A stretch of DNA of 64,000 nucleotides from positions 832,501-896,500 of the forward strand of contig JACVVK020000168.1 in assembly GCA_018292915.2 (NCBI GenBank). Direction: 5' to 3'. The DNA comes from Batillaria attramentaria. Taxonomy: Eukaryota > Mollusca > Gastropoda > Batillariidae. Both the position numbers and the translations under genes were made by a program. Below the pieces are notes generated by a model. It worked only from the letters and a program-made list of their open reading frames with translations. It was not told the origin of the DNA and did no database searches. Numbering within the stretch: the stretch's first letter is position 1; each line of letters opens with the position of its first letter. Shown piece by piece: positions 1 through 10,700 of the stretch.

Positions 1-2259
1 TGAGTGCCAATTTTGTGTGTGTGTGTGTGTATGTACACAACCAGATGCATGCTAGGCTTTGAGTGGTGAGTGCCAATTTTGTGTGTGTGTGTGTGTATGT
101 ACACAACCAGATGCATGCTAGGCTTTGAGTGGTGAGTGCCAATTTTGTGTGTGTGTGTGTGTATGTACACAACCAGATGCATGCTAGGCTTTGAGTGGTG
201 AGTGCCAATTTTGTGTGTGTGTGTGTGTATGTACACAACCAGATGCATGCTAGGCTTTGAGTGGTGAGTGCCAATTTTGTGTGTGTGTGTGTGTATGTAC
301 ACAACCAGATGCATGCTAGGCTTTGAGTGGTGAGTGCCAATTTTGTGTGTGTGTGTGTGTATGTACACAACCAGATGCATGCTAGGCTTTGAGTGGTGAG
401 TGCCAATTTTGTGTGTGTGTGTGTGTATGTACACAACCAGATGCATGCTAGGCTTTGAGTGGTGAGTGCCAATTTTGTGTGTGTGTGTGTGTATGTACAC
501 AACCAGATGCATGCTAGGCTTTGAGTGGTGAGTGCCAATTTTGTGTGTGTGTGTGTGTATGTACACAACCAGATGCATGCTAGGCTTTGAGTGGTGAGTG
601 CCAATTTTGTGTGTGTGTGTGTGTATGTACACAACCAGATGCATGCTAGGCTTTGAGTGGTGAGTGCCAATTTTGTGTGTGTGTGTGTGTATGTACACAA
701 CCAGATGCATGCTAGGCTTTGAGTGGTGAGTGCCAATTTTGTGTGTGTGTGTGTGTATGTACACAACCAGATGCATGCTAGGCTTTGAGTGGTGAGTGCC
801 AATTTTGTGTGTGTGTGTGTGTATGTACACAACCAGATGCATGCTAGGCTTTGAGTGGTGAGTGCCAATTTTGTGTGTGTGTGTGTGTATGTACACAACC
901 AGATGCATGCTAGGCTTTGAGTGGTGAGTGCCAATTTTGTGTGTGTGTGTGTGTATGTACACAACCAGATGCATGCTAGGCTTTGAGTGGTGAGTGCCAA
1001 TTTTGTGTGTGTGTGTGTGTATGTACACAACCAGATGCATGCTAGGCTTTGAGTGGTGAGTGCCAATTTTGTGTGTGTGTGTGTGTATGTACACAACCAG
1101 ATGCATGCTAGGCTTTGAGTGGTGAGTGCCAATTTTGTGTGTGTGTGTGTGTATGTACACAACCAGATGCATGCTAGGCTTTGAGTGGTGAGTGCCAATT
1201 TTGTGTGTGTGTGTGTGTATGTACACAACCAGATGCATGCTAGGCTTTGAGTGGTGAGTGCCAATTTTGTGTGTGTGTGTGTGTATGTACACAACCAGAT
1301 GCATGCTAGGCTTTGAGTGGTGAGTGCCAATTTTGTGTGTGTGTGTGTGTATGTACACAACCAGATGCATGCTAGGCTTTGAGTGGTGAGTGCCAATTTT
1401 GTGTGTGTGTGTGTGTATGTACACAACCAGATGCATGCTAGGCTTTGAGTGGTGAGTGCCAATTTTGTGTGTGTGTGTGTGTATGTACACAACCAGATGC
1501 ATGCTAGGCTTTGAGTGGTGAGTGCCAATTTTGTGTGTGTGTGTGTGTATGTACACAACCAGATGCATGCTAGGCTTTGAGTGGTGAGTGCCAATTTTGT
1601 GTGTGTGTGTGTGTATGTACACAACCAGATGCATGCTAGGCTTTGAGTGGTGAGTGCCAATTTTGTGTGTGTGTGTGTGTATGTACACAACCAGATGCAT
1701 GCTAGGCTTTGAGTGGTGAGTGCCAATTTTGTGTGTGTGTGTGTGTATGTACACAACCAGATGCATGCTAGGCTTTGAGTGGTGAGTGCCAATTTTGTGT
1801 GTGTGTGTGTGTATGTACACAACCAGATGCATGCTAGGCTTTGAGTGGTGAGTGCCAATTTTGTGTGTGTGTGTGTGTATGTACACAACCAGATGCATGC
1901 TAGGCTTTGAGTGGTGAGTGCCAATTTTGTGTGTGTGTGTGTGTATGTACACAACCAGATGCATGCTAGGCTTTGAGTGGTGAGTGCCAATTTTGTGTGT
2001 GTGTGTGTGTATGTACACAACCAGATGCATGCTAGGCTTTGAGTGGTGAGTGCCAATTTTGTGTGTGTGTGTGTGTATGTACACAACCAGATGCATGCTA
2101 GGCTTTGAGTGGTGAGTGCCAATTTTGTGTGTGTGTGTGTGTATGTACACAACCAGATGCATGCTAGGCTTTGAGTGGTGAGTGCCAATTTTGTGTGTGT
2201 GTGTGTGTATGTACACAACCAGATGCATGCTAGGCTTTGAGTGGTGAGTGCCAATTTTG
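1..2259. repeat. 66-bp satellite array, 34 copies plus a partial copy
   Basis: Head-to-tail array with a period of exactly 66 bp. 34 full units run from base 1 to 2244 and a partial unit ends near 2259. Every unit I compared is identical, including the internal (GT)n run of each monomer. The unit also contains the palindromes ATGCAT and GTAC. The array begins at the window edge, so its true length is unknown. There are no spacers and no coding potential. Confidence 0.97.
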
Positions 2260-2299
2260 CTAAATTTGAATTAGTTTGTTGATGCTATTGGGTTAAATT

Positions 2300-2574
2300 C
2301 ATTTGCCATTTGGGTGACAAGAAACATAAGACTGGTTTGCTACACCCAACATGAAATCTTCTTGCATTTGCCATTTGGGTGACAAGAAACATAAGACTGG
2401 TTTGCTACACCCAACATGAAATCTTCTTGCATTTGCCATTTGGGTGACAAGAAACATAAGACTGGTTTGCTACACCCAACATGAAATCTTCTTGCATTTG
2501 CCATTTGGGTGACAAGAAACATAAGACTGGTTTGCTACACCCAACATGAAATCTTCTTGCATTTGGCAATGGGC
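2300..2574. repeat. 65-bp minisatellite, four copies plus a partial copy
   Basis: Units start at 2300, 2365, 2430 and 2495, and a broken fifth starts at 2560. The copies are near-identical. The unit differs from the 66-bp satellite just upstream. The minus-strand reading frame through it only reflects a repeat length that leaves it open, so it is not called a gene. Confidence 0.95.
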
Positions 2575-2677
2575 AAAGGCTTCTGTTGCTGTATTTGTAG
2601 TAGTGGGTTTTTCCTTTCTGACCTGTCTTTGCTATCACCTGTATGATGTGGAAATACACTGCAGTGTTCCCTGTCAG

Positions 2678-2848
2678 TCGAAAATGTGTCATTAGGACCC
2701 TCTCTTCATATTTTTGAGGGTCCTTTTGTAAATTTGGAGGGTCCATACATCAGATTTTTCTGAGTCGAAAATCCAAGGGTCATTAGGACCCTCTCTCCAG
2801 ATTTTTGAGGGTCCTTTTGTAAATTTGGAGGGTCCATACATCAGATTG
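2678..2848. repeat. two-copy tandem repeat with a 9-bp hairpin motif
   Basis: A unit of about 85 bp occurs twice, near 2678-2757 and 2764-2848. Each copy carries the inverted pair AGGACCCTC ... GAGGGTCCT separated by about 13 bases. No gene is visible in 2575-3799 apart from this repeat and AT-rich unique sequence. Confidence 0.75.
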
Positions 2849-3799
2849 TGTCTGTTACGCACAAAGGTTCAGCGGGAATGCGATGCTGCAAGTGTCCGCC
2901 GCTAGTTACAGATCGTTTTTTTATCTTTGGGTTTCCGGGAGAGAGAGCCAGAAAAATACTGTGTGTCACGGCGAGACAAAAAAAAAACCAACGTGAGTCC
3001 CTGGTGATGTGCTGTTCTAAAATCTGTGCGTCAATGCAAGAATTTTGTGCATACAAATACGCACACCTGTGCGTAATTGGGAATACTGCACTGTATGTTA
3101 CTATTAGCCTTTACTGTACGAGGCTCTGAAACTTTCAGTTCGTATGTCATTGGGTGCCAGGCACCCGGTATATAATAGCTTACATCTAAGGAAGTGCTGA
3201 AAAATACCCAGCCACTTGTATGTTTCTACAAATTATTTTGTCATTGTTCAATGTATAAAGTAAATACTTTGAAGAGTGAAAACATAGAACTCCAGAGCAG
3301 CATAAGAGATAGTGTAGATGTTTTCATGAACACAGAAATAAGCCGAGTTCAAAGTCAGACCACCCTTATTTGTATGCGTCTGTGCATAGCCATTGGGCTC
3401 AGAGAGGACTGACTACATGTACCCAGCTTTGGACATGTCAGTTTAGATTGTTCGGCAGTTCTAACTCTCCTCGTCGAATAACGGAACACTCAAAACACAA
3501 GTTTGAAAAATGAGAGAGTAATGAGCGAAAACATACAAGTCCTGGTAGTTTTAGGTCTGGTTGTTACGATAAAAGTTTGACGTGCAAACAACCAACGAAC
3601 CAATATTTTGACGGTCCCAGAGGTTATACTGCAGTTCTCTGCAAGGGAATGCATGGTCTTCACTCAAGTGAACATCCATCTTCGAGAGACATTTCTCTCT
3701 GCATTACAACAGATAATTTGATTTTTCCTTTTTCTTTTTATGTGATTATGTCTGCATATAAACCTTTTTTCTGCTCTTTTTTTTTTCCCTTTTGTACAG

Positions 3800-3889
3800 G
3801 TCCAGGTTACTCTCAGCACTCATGATGTTGGAGGCCTCTCCAAAAGAGACGTAACTCTTGCAAAGTTCATTGAGGAAGCAGCAAAGTAG
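3800..3889 (+). CDS. terminal exon of a pterin-4a-carbinolamine dehydratase paralogue (partial)
   Basis: A pyrimidine-rich tract ending in TACAG precedes a 90-nt exon with a TAG stop. It encodes [12 protein letters not shown] followed by [17 protein letters not shown]. This is the C-terminal strand and helix of PCBD/DCoH, with the catalytic-loop STHD motif intact. It has the same length, phase and acceptor position as the last exon of the complete PCBD gene at 35571-35660 in this window. No penultimate exon (HHPEWF motif) was found between 2260 and 3799, so the rest must lie left of the satellite or be lost. The short conserved exon without in-frame stops suggests a live gene, but this is inference. 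Confidence 0.75.
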   Translation, partial: VQVTLSTHDVGGLSKRDVTLAKFIEEAAK

Positions 3890-4055
3890 AGCAGTGGTAG
3901 TCTCCCTTAGTACATTCTGGTCATTTTAAGTTTTGCATTTTTATCCCTCTATGAATGATGCAGAGGTAAAAGACATTCCATGACTTTGTCACAGATAGTA
4001 GAGAGGGGTTTAAGGATTTCTTCATATCATTTTTTTGTGTGATTTATTCACATGC

Positions 4056-4061
4056 AATAAA
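4056..4061 (+). promoter_or_regulatory. polyadenylation signal AATAAA after the PCBD paralogue exon
   Basis: A canonical hexamer lies about 165 bases past the TAG stop at 3887-3889. It is the first good candidate for 3' end formation of that transcript. Confidence 0.45.
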
Positions 4062-4127
4062 ATCAAGATTTTTGGGGTTAAATTTTGCATTTAGAATTTT
4101 TTTTTCTTTCTTAAGGCATGAGTCATT

Positions 4128-4130
<3 letters not shown>

Positions 4131-4180
<50 letters not shown>
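4131..4180. repeat. (TG)n microsatellite
   Basis: About 24 TG dinucleotides followed by an A-rich stretch. The surrounding 3890-4650 is AT-rich sequence without a recognisable gene. Confidence 0.95.
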
Positions 4181-4181
<1 letters not shown>

Positions 4182-4654
4182 AAAAAAAAAAAAAAGAAGA
4201 AGATATACATGTCTCCCTCTCTCTATCTCTGTGTTCGTCTTAGCAGAGACATAATTATTATGTCTCTGGTCTTAGCGTTCAGGAGACTGGTGTGAAACTG
4301 TCATTTTCTTTACACAAGCCAGAACTGACAGTGAGGTAAATGTGACAAAATCGCTAAGCAATAATTCGAATTTAAATCAAGCACAATCAGGTGTGGTAAA
4401 CTGTGTACATTGTAAAAATTAACAAGAAGCTACAATTAGTCTTGTATTGCTGTAATTGTGGCCAGCATAGAACAAATTTTGCTCGTATGTACTCAACAAC
4501 TGATTTGTACAATTTCGACAACTCCTTGTTCTTTTTTTCTTTTTTTTCCCCTTACTACTATATTATCCCTTTTGGGAAATTCGGGCTGCTTCTCCTGGGG
4601 GAAGTGCGTCGCCGCGATGCAGCGTCACCCAATACCTATTCTATATTTTTTTTT

Positions 4655-4865
4655 TACAATTTTCCTGGGGGAGGAAAGCCGGATAACCCGGAGAGAAACC
4701 CCCGATGAGCAGCCCGGTAGCCAGGAAAAACCGGTATCACATATCACAAGCTCGACGTGGGCTCGAACCCACGCTTCATCGCCATGACATTGGTGACGGC
4801 CGTTCAGTAGCGCAGCGGCTAAATCCGACGCGCTACCTGTTAGACCAACGCGGCTCACCCGCGCG
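4655..4865 (-). mobile_element. tRNA-derived SINE (family 5)
   Basis: Read on the minus strand it has a tRNA-like head with an A-box (TGGTCTAACAGGTAGCGCG), an anticodon-like arm and a B-box (GGGTTCGAGCCCA). A body ending in the phrase for a pyrimidine-rich CTTTCCTCC follows. A second copy lies at 34555-34755 on the plus strand. It is interrupted by an A/T homopolymer. It lacks a mature tRNA 3' end and is repeated with its tail, so it is called a SINE and not a tRNA gene. Confidence 0.75.
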
Positions 4866-4875
4866 CGCGAGCAGA

Positions 4876-5177
4876 GAAATTTTTAATACCGGCTGACAAA
4901 GGGGACGCATGTGGACGGACAGGGTTTACAGAACTTTATCTGCATGCCAGGCCGTACAATCGTAGTTCCGCACACGTGGAGCAACGACCTCTGCCAGTGC
5001 GGGCAGCCCCCAGATATCCGTCACATCGTGAACGGCTGTGGGATCTGGGATCTGAGAGACAGACACTCACTGATGACAGCAGACTCCCTCAGGTCACACC
5101 AAGCCCTAGGTGACAGACCAGTGAGAATCTTAGGCGATGCCATCGTCAGATCAGACCTGGCAAGATGGTTCTGAACC
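4876..5177 (+). pseudogene. 3' fragment of a non-LTR retrotransposon ORF (C-terminal zinc knuckle)
   Basis: The in-frame stretch ends at the TGA at 5172-5174 and contains CQCG, nine intervening residues, then HIVNGC. This is the CxCG...Hxxx(x)C knuckle found after the reverse transcriptase/RNase H region of many non-LTR elements. Only about 90 residues remain, with no catalytic domain. It directly follows a SINE, so this is a truncated LINE end. Confidence 0.6.
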
Positions 5178-5507
5178 AAAGATCAATAGGACTCCCCAGT
5201 GATCCGAACGGCATAAGAAAGGATGACAGAAAACTACCAAGGCATCGAGAAACAACCCAGACAGGCACTTGAGCCCCTAGCAGATAACCTCTGACGATGC
5301 CCAAAGCAAAGCAAAACAGTCCATATCCACCCAACAAGTCACCCGCAAAGCCAAGCAGTCCATGAAATACGCCAGGAAAAGCTTGTCCTTAGGGCTGACA
5401 AGCCGTAGGACGTAAAGCTTAAACTGACATCGATCGATCAACCGTAGTTTCGTACTCGCTGTTAGGCAACGGCCGGGAAACATGGGTCAAAGGAAAGGAC
5501 ACGGTAC

Positions 5508-5508
5508 G

Positions 5509-5546
<38 letters not shown>

Positions 5547-5547
5547 A
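5508..5547. repeat. (TC)n microsatellite
   Basis: Pure TC run with one interruption. Confidence 0.9.
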
Positions 5548-5726
5548 AATGAGCATTATGGGGTCGTCGTTGCACTGAGATACAGTTCAGTGAGAGACTA
5601 CTGTGCCACCGGCGGCGGTTTTCCATGAGACACACCGGCCTGTTGGGCCTACGGCCGGGCCTATGGGTGCCGTTGACACACGGCTACGCACTCGGCTACT
5701 CGATCAGCCATCGAGCTTAAAAGAGT

Positions 5727-5732
<6 letters not shown>

Positions 5733-5777
<45 letters not shown>
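5733..5777. repeat. (TG)n microsatellite
   Basis: Uninterrupted TG run. Confidence 0.95.
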
Positions 5778-5778
<1 letters not shown>

Positions 5779-5904
5779 TTCTTTTCTTTCTCTCTCTCAT
5801 CATATTTTTCATATTACTTATTATATATGTTGTGTACAAATAGCAAGTACTGAAGCGTCTACTTATAACTATTCCTATGGTTCCCTTTGATATGTTGTCG
5901 TAAT

Positions 5905-6032
5905 TCAGCAAGGACAGTTCGAATCCCGGCTGGGGCCAAATATTTGTGCTGACCTTTTTCTCGTTGCCCCGTCTTTGATATCACCCTTGCGTGGTGGAAA
6001 AGGACGTTAAACTCCTAAACACCCACCCCCAC
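5905..6032 (+). mobile_element. SINE family 2, 5'-truncated copy
   Basis: Contains the B-box-like AGTTCGAATCCCGGCTGG and the family body that ends in the phrase GACGTTAAACTCC followed by CACCCACCC. Eight copies of this family were found in the window. This one lacks the A-box. Confidence 0.7.
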
Positions 6033-7126
6033 CCTCAGCAAGGACAACATTAATTATTAGGCATGTTCTCCCGAACCTCCCTGGTATACTTGGGTATGTG
6101 TGTTCCGAGGACTGCCTTGAAAAAAACAAAACAAAACAAAACCAAAAACTTTGATAGGGATGTAGTTTTGCAAGAGACTGAATCCCTCTGCCCGTGTGTG
6201 AAATGTCTCAGTGCTGAATATCACAGATCCTCACGGTAAGCCGGTAAATATATAGTTTTGATCAAAGAGTAATGTGAGCTCTGACTTCAATTCAACTACC
6301 ACTGTGAGGACTTTCAGCTGCGGTACCCCGCCGCTCAATCAATAGCCTCACACTAACATGACGGTACATGTACGTCAGTAAAATTATCTGCTTTGTGACG
6401 GGCCGATGACCTAAACAATAAAGAATTGAATTGAATTGAATTGAATTGAATTGAAAAACACTAACATGAATGTAGTCCGTTCACCAAATCAAACCGTGTG
6501 GCGAAGTGCCAAGAGAAAAGAGGTGCAATACTGACGAAACCTGAATCGAAATTCGCCCTCAAAAGGCACTGAACAATTATTTCTTTGGCTCGACTGCTGT
6601 CAGTAGAACCGCTGCCTCATTTCAGTGTTGAAAAAATTAATGGGGTCAGGCTTTTGCGTGTATTAAGCAGTCGCGGGTTAGCCTGCCCGTAACTTGTCAG
6701 TATTGACGAATACTGATAAGAACTGCGCAAAAAGATATTCGGCTGCGTGTGGTAAACCTACACAGTGAAGCTTTGGTTTGGCCGGTCGAGCGACAGCGTA
6801 CGTATACGATCGATATGCTTATAAATGCAGGTTGAAGCAGGGACTTATCTATGTAAGTCCCTGGCTGAAGGGAGTTTAACAGCGTACGTATACGATCGAT
6901 ATGCTTATAAATGCAGGTTGAAGGGAGTTTAACGGGAGTTGAGATAGACGGGAACGGCTTTAGTGGTACTCCGATTCAACGACGTCTTGTCGCAAAAGAA
7001 TAATGAACACAAGACTGCATTGTTACAATGCGCTAGTAATTAATTGAATTTAAGCGCCACACATTTTTCTTCTTTTCTTTGATATATGTTTGTCTTGTAT
7101 TCCGCGGTACCGCTAGTTTGAATTGA
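6033..7126. other. gene-free stretch with small repeats
   Basis: Contains an (ATTGA)n run at about 6426-6455 that looks like the tail of a LINE. It also has a 46-bp direct duplication (6791-6836 and 6879-6924) separated by a perfect 10-bp hairpin (CAGGGACTTA loop TAAGTCCCTG). No open frame with coding character was seen. Confidence 0.6.
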
Positions 7127-7490
7127 GAATGATAATGAGTACTGTATAGGCGCAGAACCCAATTTCTTGAACTGACTCAAAGCGCCGCGAACTGAACCCA
7201 ACACGCACACTCACGTGAATCACACGCATCCTCTCGCACACTGGACATGAACACACTACAATCACGTGGTGCGAAGTGTCAGCTCAGCTATTTAAGTTTC
7301 GGAATTTAGAATTGCATTTATTTTCAAATTTTGTTGGCTGAATATTTCCAAAGCAGAGGGGGAGGAAGCCGGAGTAGCCGGAGAGAACCCCCGACGGTCG
7401 GCCCGATTGAACGGTGTCACCTATGAGAAGGAATTTTTTTTTTAATTCTTTGCCCCAAGTGGGACTCGAACCTGACCTCTCGCACTTGCT
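7127..7490 (-). mobile_element. SINE family 1, near full length
   Basis: On the minus strand it runs from a tRNA-like head (B-box GGTTCGAGTCCCACTTGG) through the family body (CGGGGGTTCTCTCCGG) to the 3' domain GCGCTTTGAG...TTGGG. It ends in the sequence corresponding to TATACAGT...ATTATC. Related copies lie at 22180-22450, 22740-22925, 28617-29625, 48352-48546 and 52715-53097. It lies in the 5' flank of the SOCS-box gene. Confidence 0.8.
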
Positions 7491-7755
7491 ATTTATGCAT
7501 TAAATTTTATCGATCTGGTAGGAAAACTCCGGCCTAATGCTTCCCCACCGGGGGATTTGAACCTGTGGTATCTCAGGATCCGCACGCAGACAGTTTAATC
7601 ACAAAGACGGATCCTCTTGTCCTGACCATCATTCAAACTTTTCCTTTTCGCAGAATGGTCAGATAAGCTTAACTTCTTCTTTTTTCAGACGCTGCAGGCT
7701 TTCAGAGTTATCATTTGAAGTACTGAAGAATCGAAACGAAGACAGAAACATCAAA

Positions 7756-10700
7756 ATGGCCGCGGCAATGCACGAGGACGACGAAGCAGAATTTGCCCAG
7801 TCAGTGCGCGATGGAAAATGGTACGAAGTAGCGGAGTTCCTGAAGAAAGGAGTGCGCCCGGTTTTGCAGAAATGGGCGGTCCGTGAGTCCAGCAGTCGCG
7901 CTGCCTGGCTGGATATACAACAGCACATTGTGCCACATTGTACCACAGAACACTTGGAAATCGTAAGTGAACACGCAGTTGAGAGGAAGCTGTGGTGTCT
8001 GTTGACAAGCGATGAGTTCCAAGCTTTAAACGAAAACACACGAAGGCGGATCGTCGAGGAATTTTACGAACAAGCAGATATAGACTACGGCGATGCGCCA
8101 TTACGGCTCGCTGTAGACGACCAGCTCGAATCTCTCTGTAAGATAGTTATTCAAAAGAAATTCTGGAGATCAGCCTCGAAGCTGCTGAACAGAAATCTTA
8201 GTGACACACAGCGTAGGTCGATCGTCGATGCCGCGATGGAGAATTGTGAAGACGAGAATTTGCGCGACGAGATTATTTCTTGCTGTGCAGACGACCAGAT
8301 TGAAAGAAGTTTCCACTGGGCCCTGGAAAAGAAGAAGTGGTTTGTATTAAGCGATCTGATGAAGCGAGGTGTTGACACAGGTCTGCGCAGACGTGCTATT
8401 GAAAAGGCATGCCTTGAAGCGGATGACGGTGGTTTTTATGACATTGTTCAGCATACAGACGAATGCCAGCTCATTGGTGTTCTCATGGAAGCAGCAAAAC
8501 GAGGGGATTACTTATCAACACAAGCTCTAGCGGCACGGGTCGCGAGGACCAGCTCATTTTCGGAAATGCTGTATATCTGGGGGTGCTCGTTCCTGTATGT
8601 ATTACGTGGACACGTCATCCGCGACTTTCATTGGCTTCCTGTCATGCACGTGGACGATTGTAGTGACATCTGGGCCAGCCAGGAAGCTTTTTTTTCAAAT
8701 CTGAGCAACGACGCCCTGCTTATTCCCATCAGGGAGAGAAAAGAATTTGAAAGGCTTGCAGAGGACGTGGCGACGGTGCTTCAGCGTGTTGGTGAAGAGA
8801 ACCAGATAGATTTTGGGATAAAAGCAGAGGTACTCCAAAAATTGCTGATGATGTTTTTTGAAAAACAGTCTCTGGAGAGATCGCTTACTGAGTGGGCCAT
8901 TGTGCCTCTGTTTGCCCTCCAGTGCCTGAACACAGTCCTGAAAAGTGCAGCAGTTCGACATTTGGTGATATATTGTCGGATGCACACTGACGGATGGAAG
9001 GTTTTTGACGTGATTTGCTCCCTGTCTGGTGTCTGGGAAGAGGTCAGGCGGTGGGCGCTCAAAGAGGCCATAGACAAGAAACAGTGGCAGGCTGTAAAGG
9101 GGTTTATAGACACTAACCTGTACGACGATCAGCGCGAGTCGGCACTACGTGCAGCACTCCGTGAGAAGCAGATGGATGTGGTTGCAGCGCTGGCCGAGTT
9201 CGGACTGACGGATGACGTGCTGATGCTTGTACACAGTCAGGTGGCTCTACACGCTGACTGGGATACGTTCCTTCAGCTCTGTGAGCGAGGAGTTAGCGTA
9301 AGGTTTGTCAGACAGGATCTGGAGTCAGCGAGTGTCAGACGCGAGGGACATCCGAGCAAAGAGGCAACAGACCGTTACAACCGAAGACTGGACCAGGTGA
9401 GAAATCTAGAGAGACAAGTATCCAAAGACGCCAGATCGTTTAGCGTGGCTGTTGCAAAGAATAACTGGCCAGCGATATTTCTCCATCTACAGAATGACAC
9501 CAACAGGGAGAAGGTGGACATAGCCCTGAAGGCGGCGCTAGAAAACCATGCGTACCATGTGGTTGTTCATCTGGTGAAGCATGCAATGGACGTGACCCAG
9601 AGAAACTCATTGTTCCCTGAAGCCATCAGACGACGTCTTTGGGGCGTCGGTAGGGCGCTTTTGGAGCGCGACGTGAACGTGGAGCTATGTCAGGCTGCCC
9701 TGCCAGAACTGTTAAAACACAGTCAGTGGGTCCTTGTAGCCAGGATTGTGGAGCACGCGGATATAGATGACTCAGAGCGACGAAAAGTCATCGACGTGGC
9801 AATGGCAAGCAGAGAAGAATCGCTGGTTCTACACTGCATCAGTACACTGACAGTGGAGATGAGCGTTATGGACAGAGACACTCTGTTTGAAAAAGCACTC
9901 GCTGAAGATTTGTGGCGTGTCGTCATGCGACTGGTGGAAGAGAAGGACGCGGTAGGAATCAGTCAGCGTGACACAGCACTCCTCACAGCAGTAGAGCGTA
10001 ACCGGTGGGACGAAGCCGACCATTGCCAACGTCATGGAGCTGACATCGACATGAAAGACAGTGAGGGGCACTCTTTGATTCAACAAGCAGCAAGGAAACG
10101 CGACTGGCAAAAAGTCGAGGGGCTGCTGAAAATTGGCGCAGACCAGTTCCCTTTGGATAATGATGGTTACTCTGTTCTGCACACGGCAGTGTCTGCCTCT
10201 TTGCCGGTACTAGAGCTGCTGATTCAGTTTCACGGGAACATTAACCAGCCCGGTCCCTCTGGTCGCACACCACTACAATCGTTTATACTAAATAGACAGA
10301 TTCATCTCATAGACGTTGCGCTGTTGTGGGGAAGAGACGTGACGGAGAGAGATGAATACGGAAATACAGCCCTGCACGCGGTTTGCGCGGCTTCTGATCA
10401 GACATGCAACCTCGAGTCTGTGATCAGCTGCCTTGTTGCAAGAGGATGTGAGCCACTGGCCGTCAACCGAAACGGACAAACTATGCTGTGCAGTGCGATT
10501 AATCAAGGGTCTAAATATACTCAACGAAGCCGCATTGGGGAGTGCATTAAACTTGGTGTCACTACCTACCAGCCTTACATTAGCTTTCTGTTCAACGAGC
10601 TGAACCTACTTTCACGTCATGATATTTTGAGGTCTTGGTTTAGTTTTCTTGTCAGAAATCGCCTTTTGAAGGGCCCATTCTACGACGCCTTCAACTATAG

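Noticed and set aside
1..2259. CRISPR-like regular array
   Set aside because: Units are contiguous and identical with no unique spacers. It is an ordinary eukaryotic satellite.
2340..2746. Minus-strand open frame of 113 residues across the 65-bp repeat
   Set aside because: It repeats the same 21-22-residue peptide because the minisatellite happens to lack stops. No splice or start context.
2260..3799. Penultimate exon of the first PCBD paralogue
   Set aside because: Searched by eye for the [10 protein letters not shown] coding pattern and a matching donor. None present.
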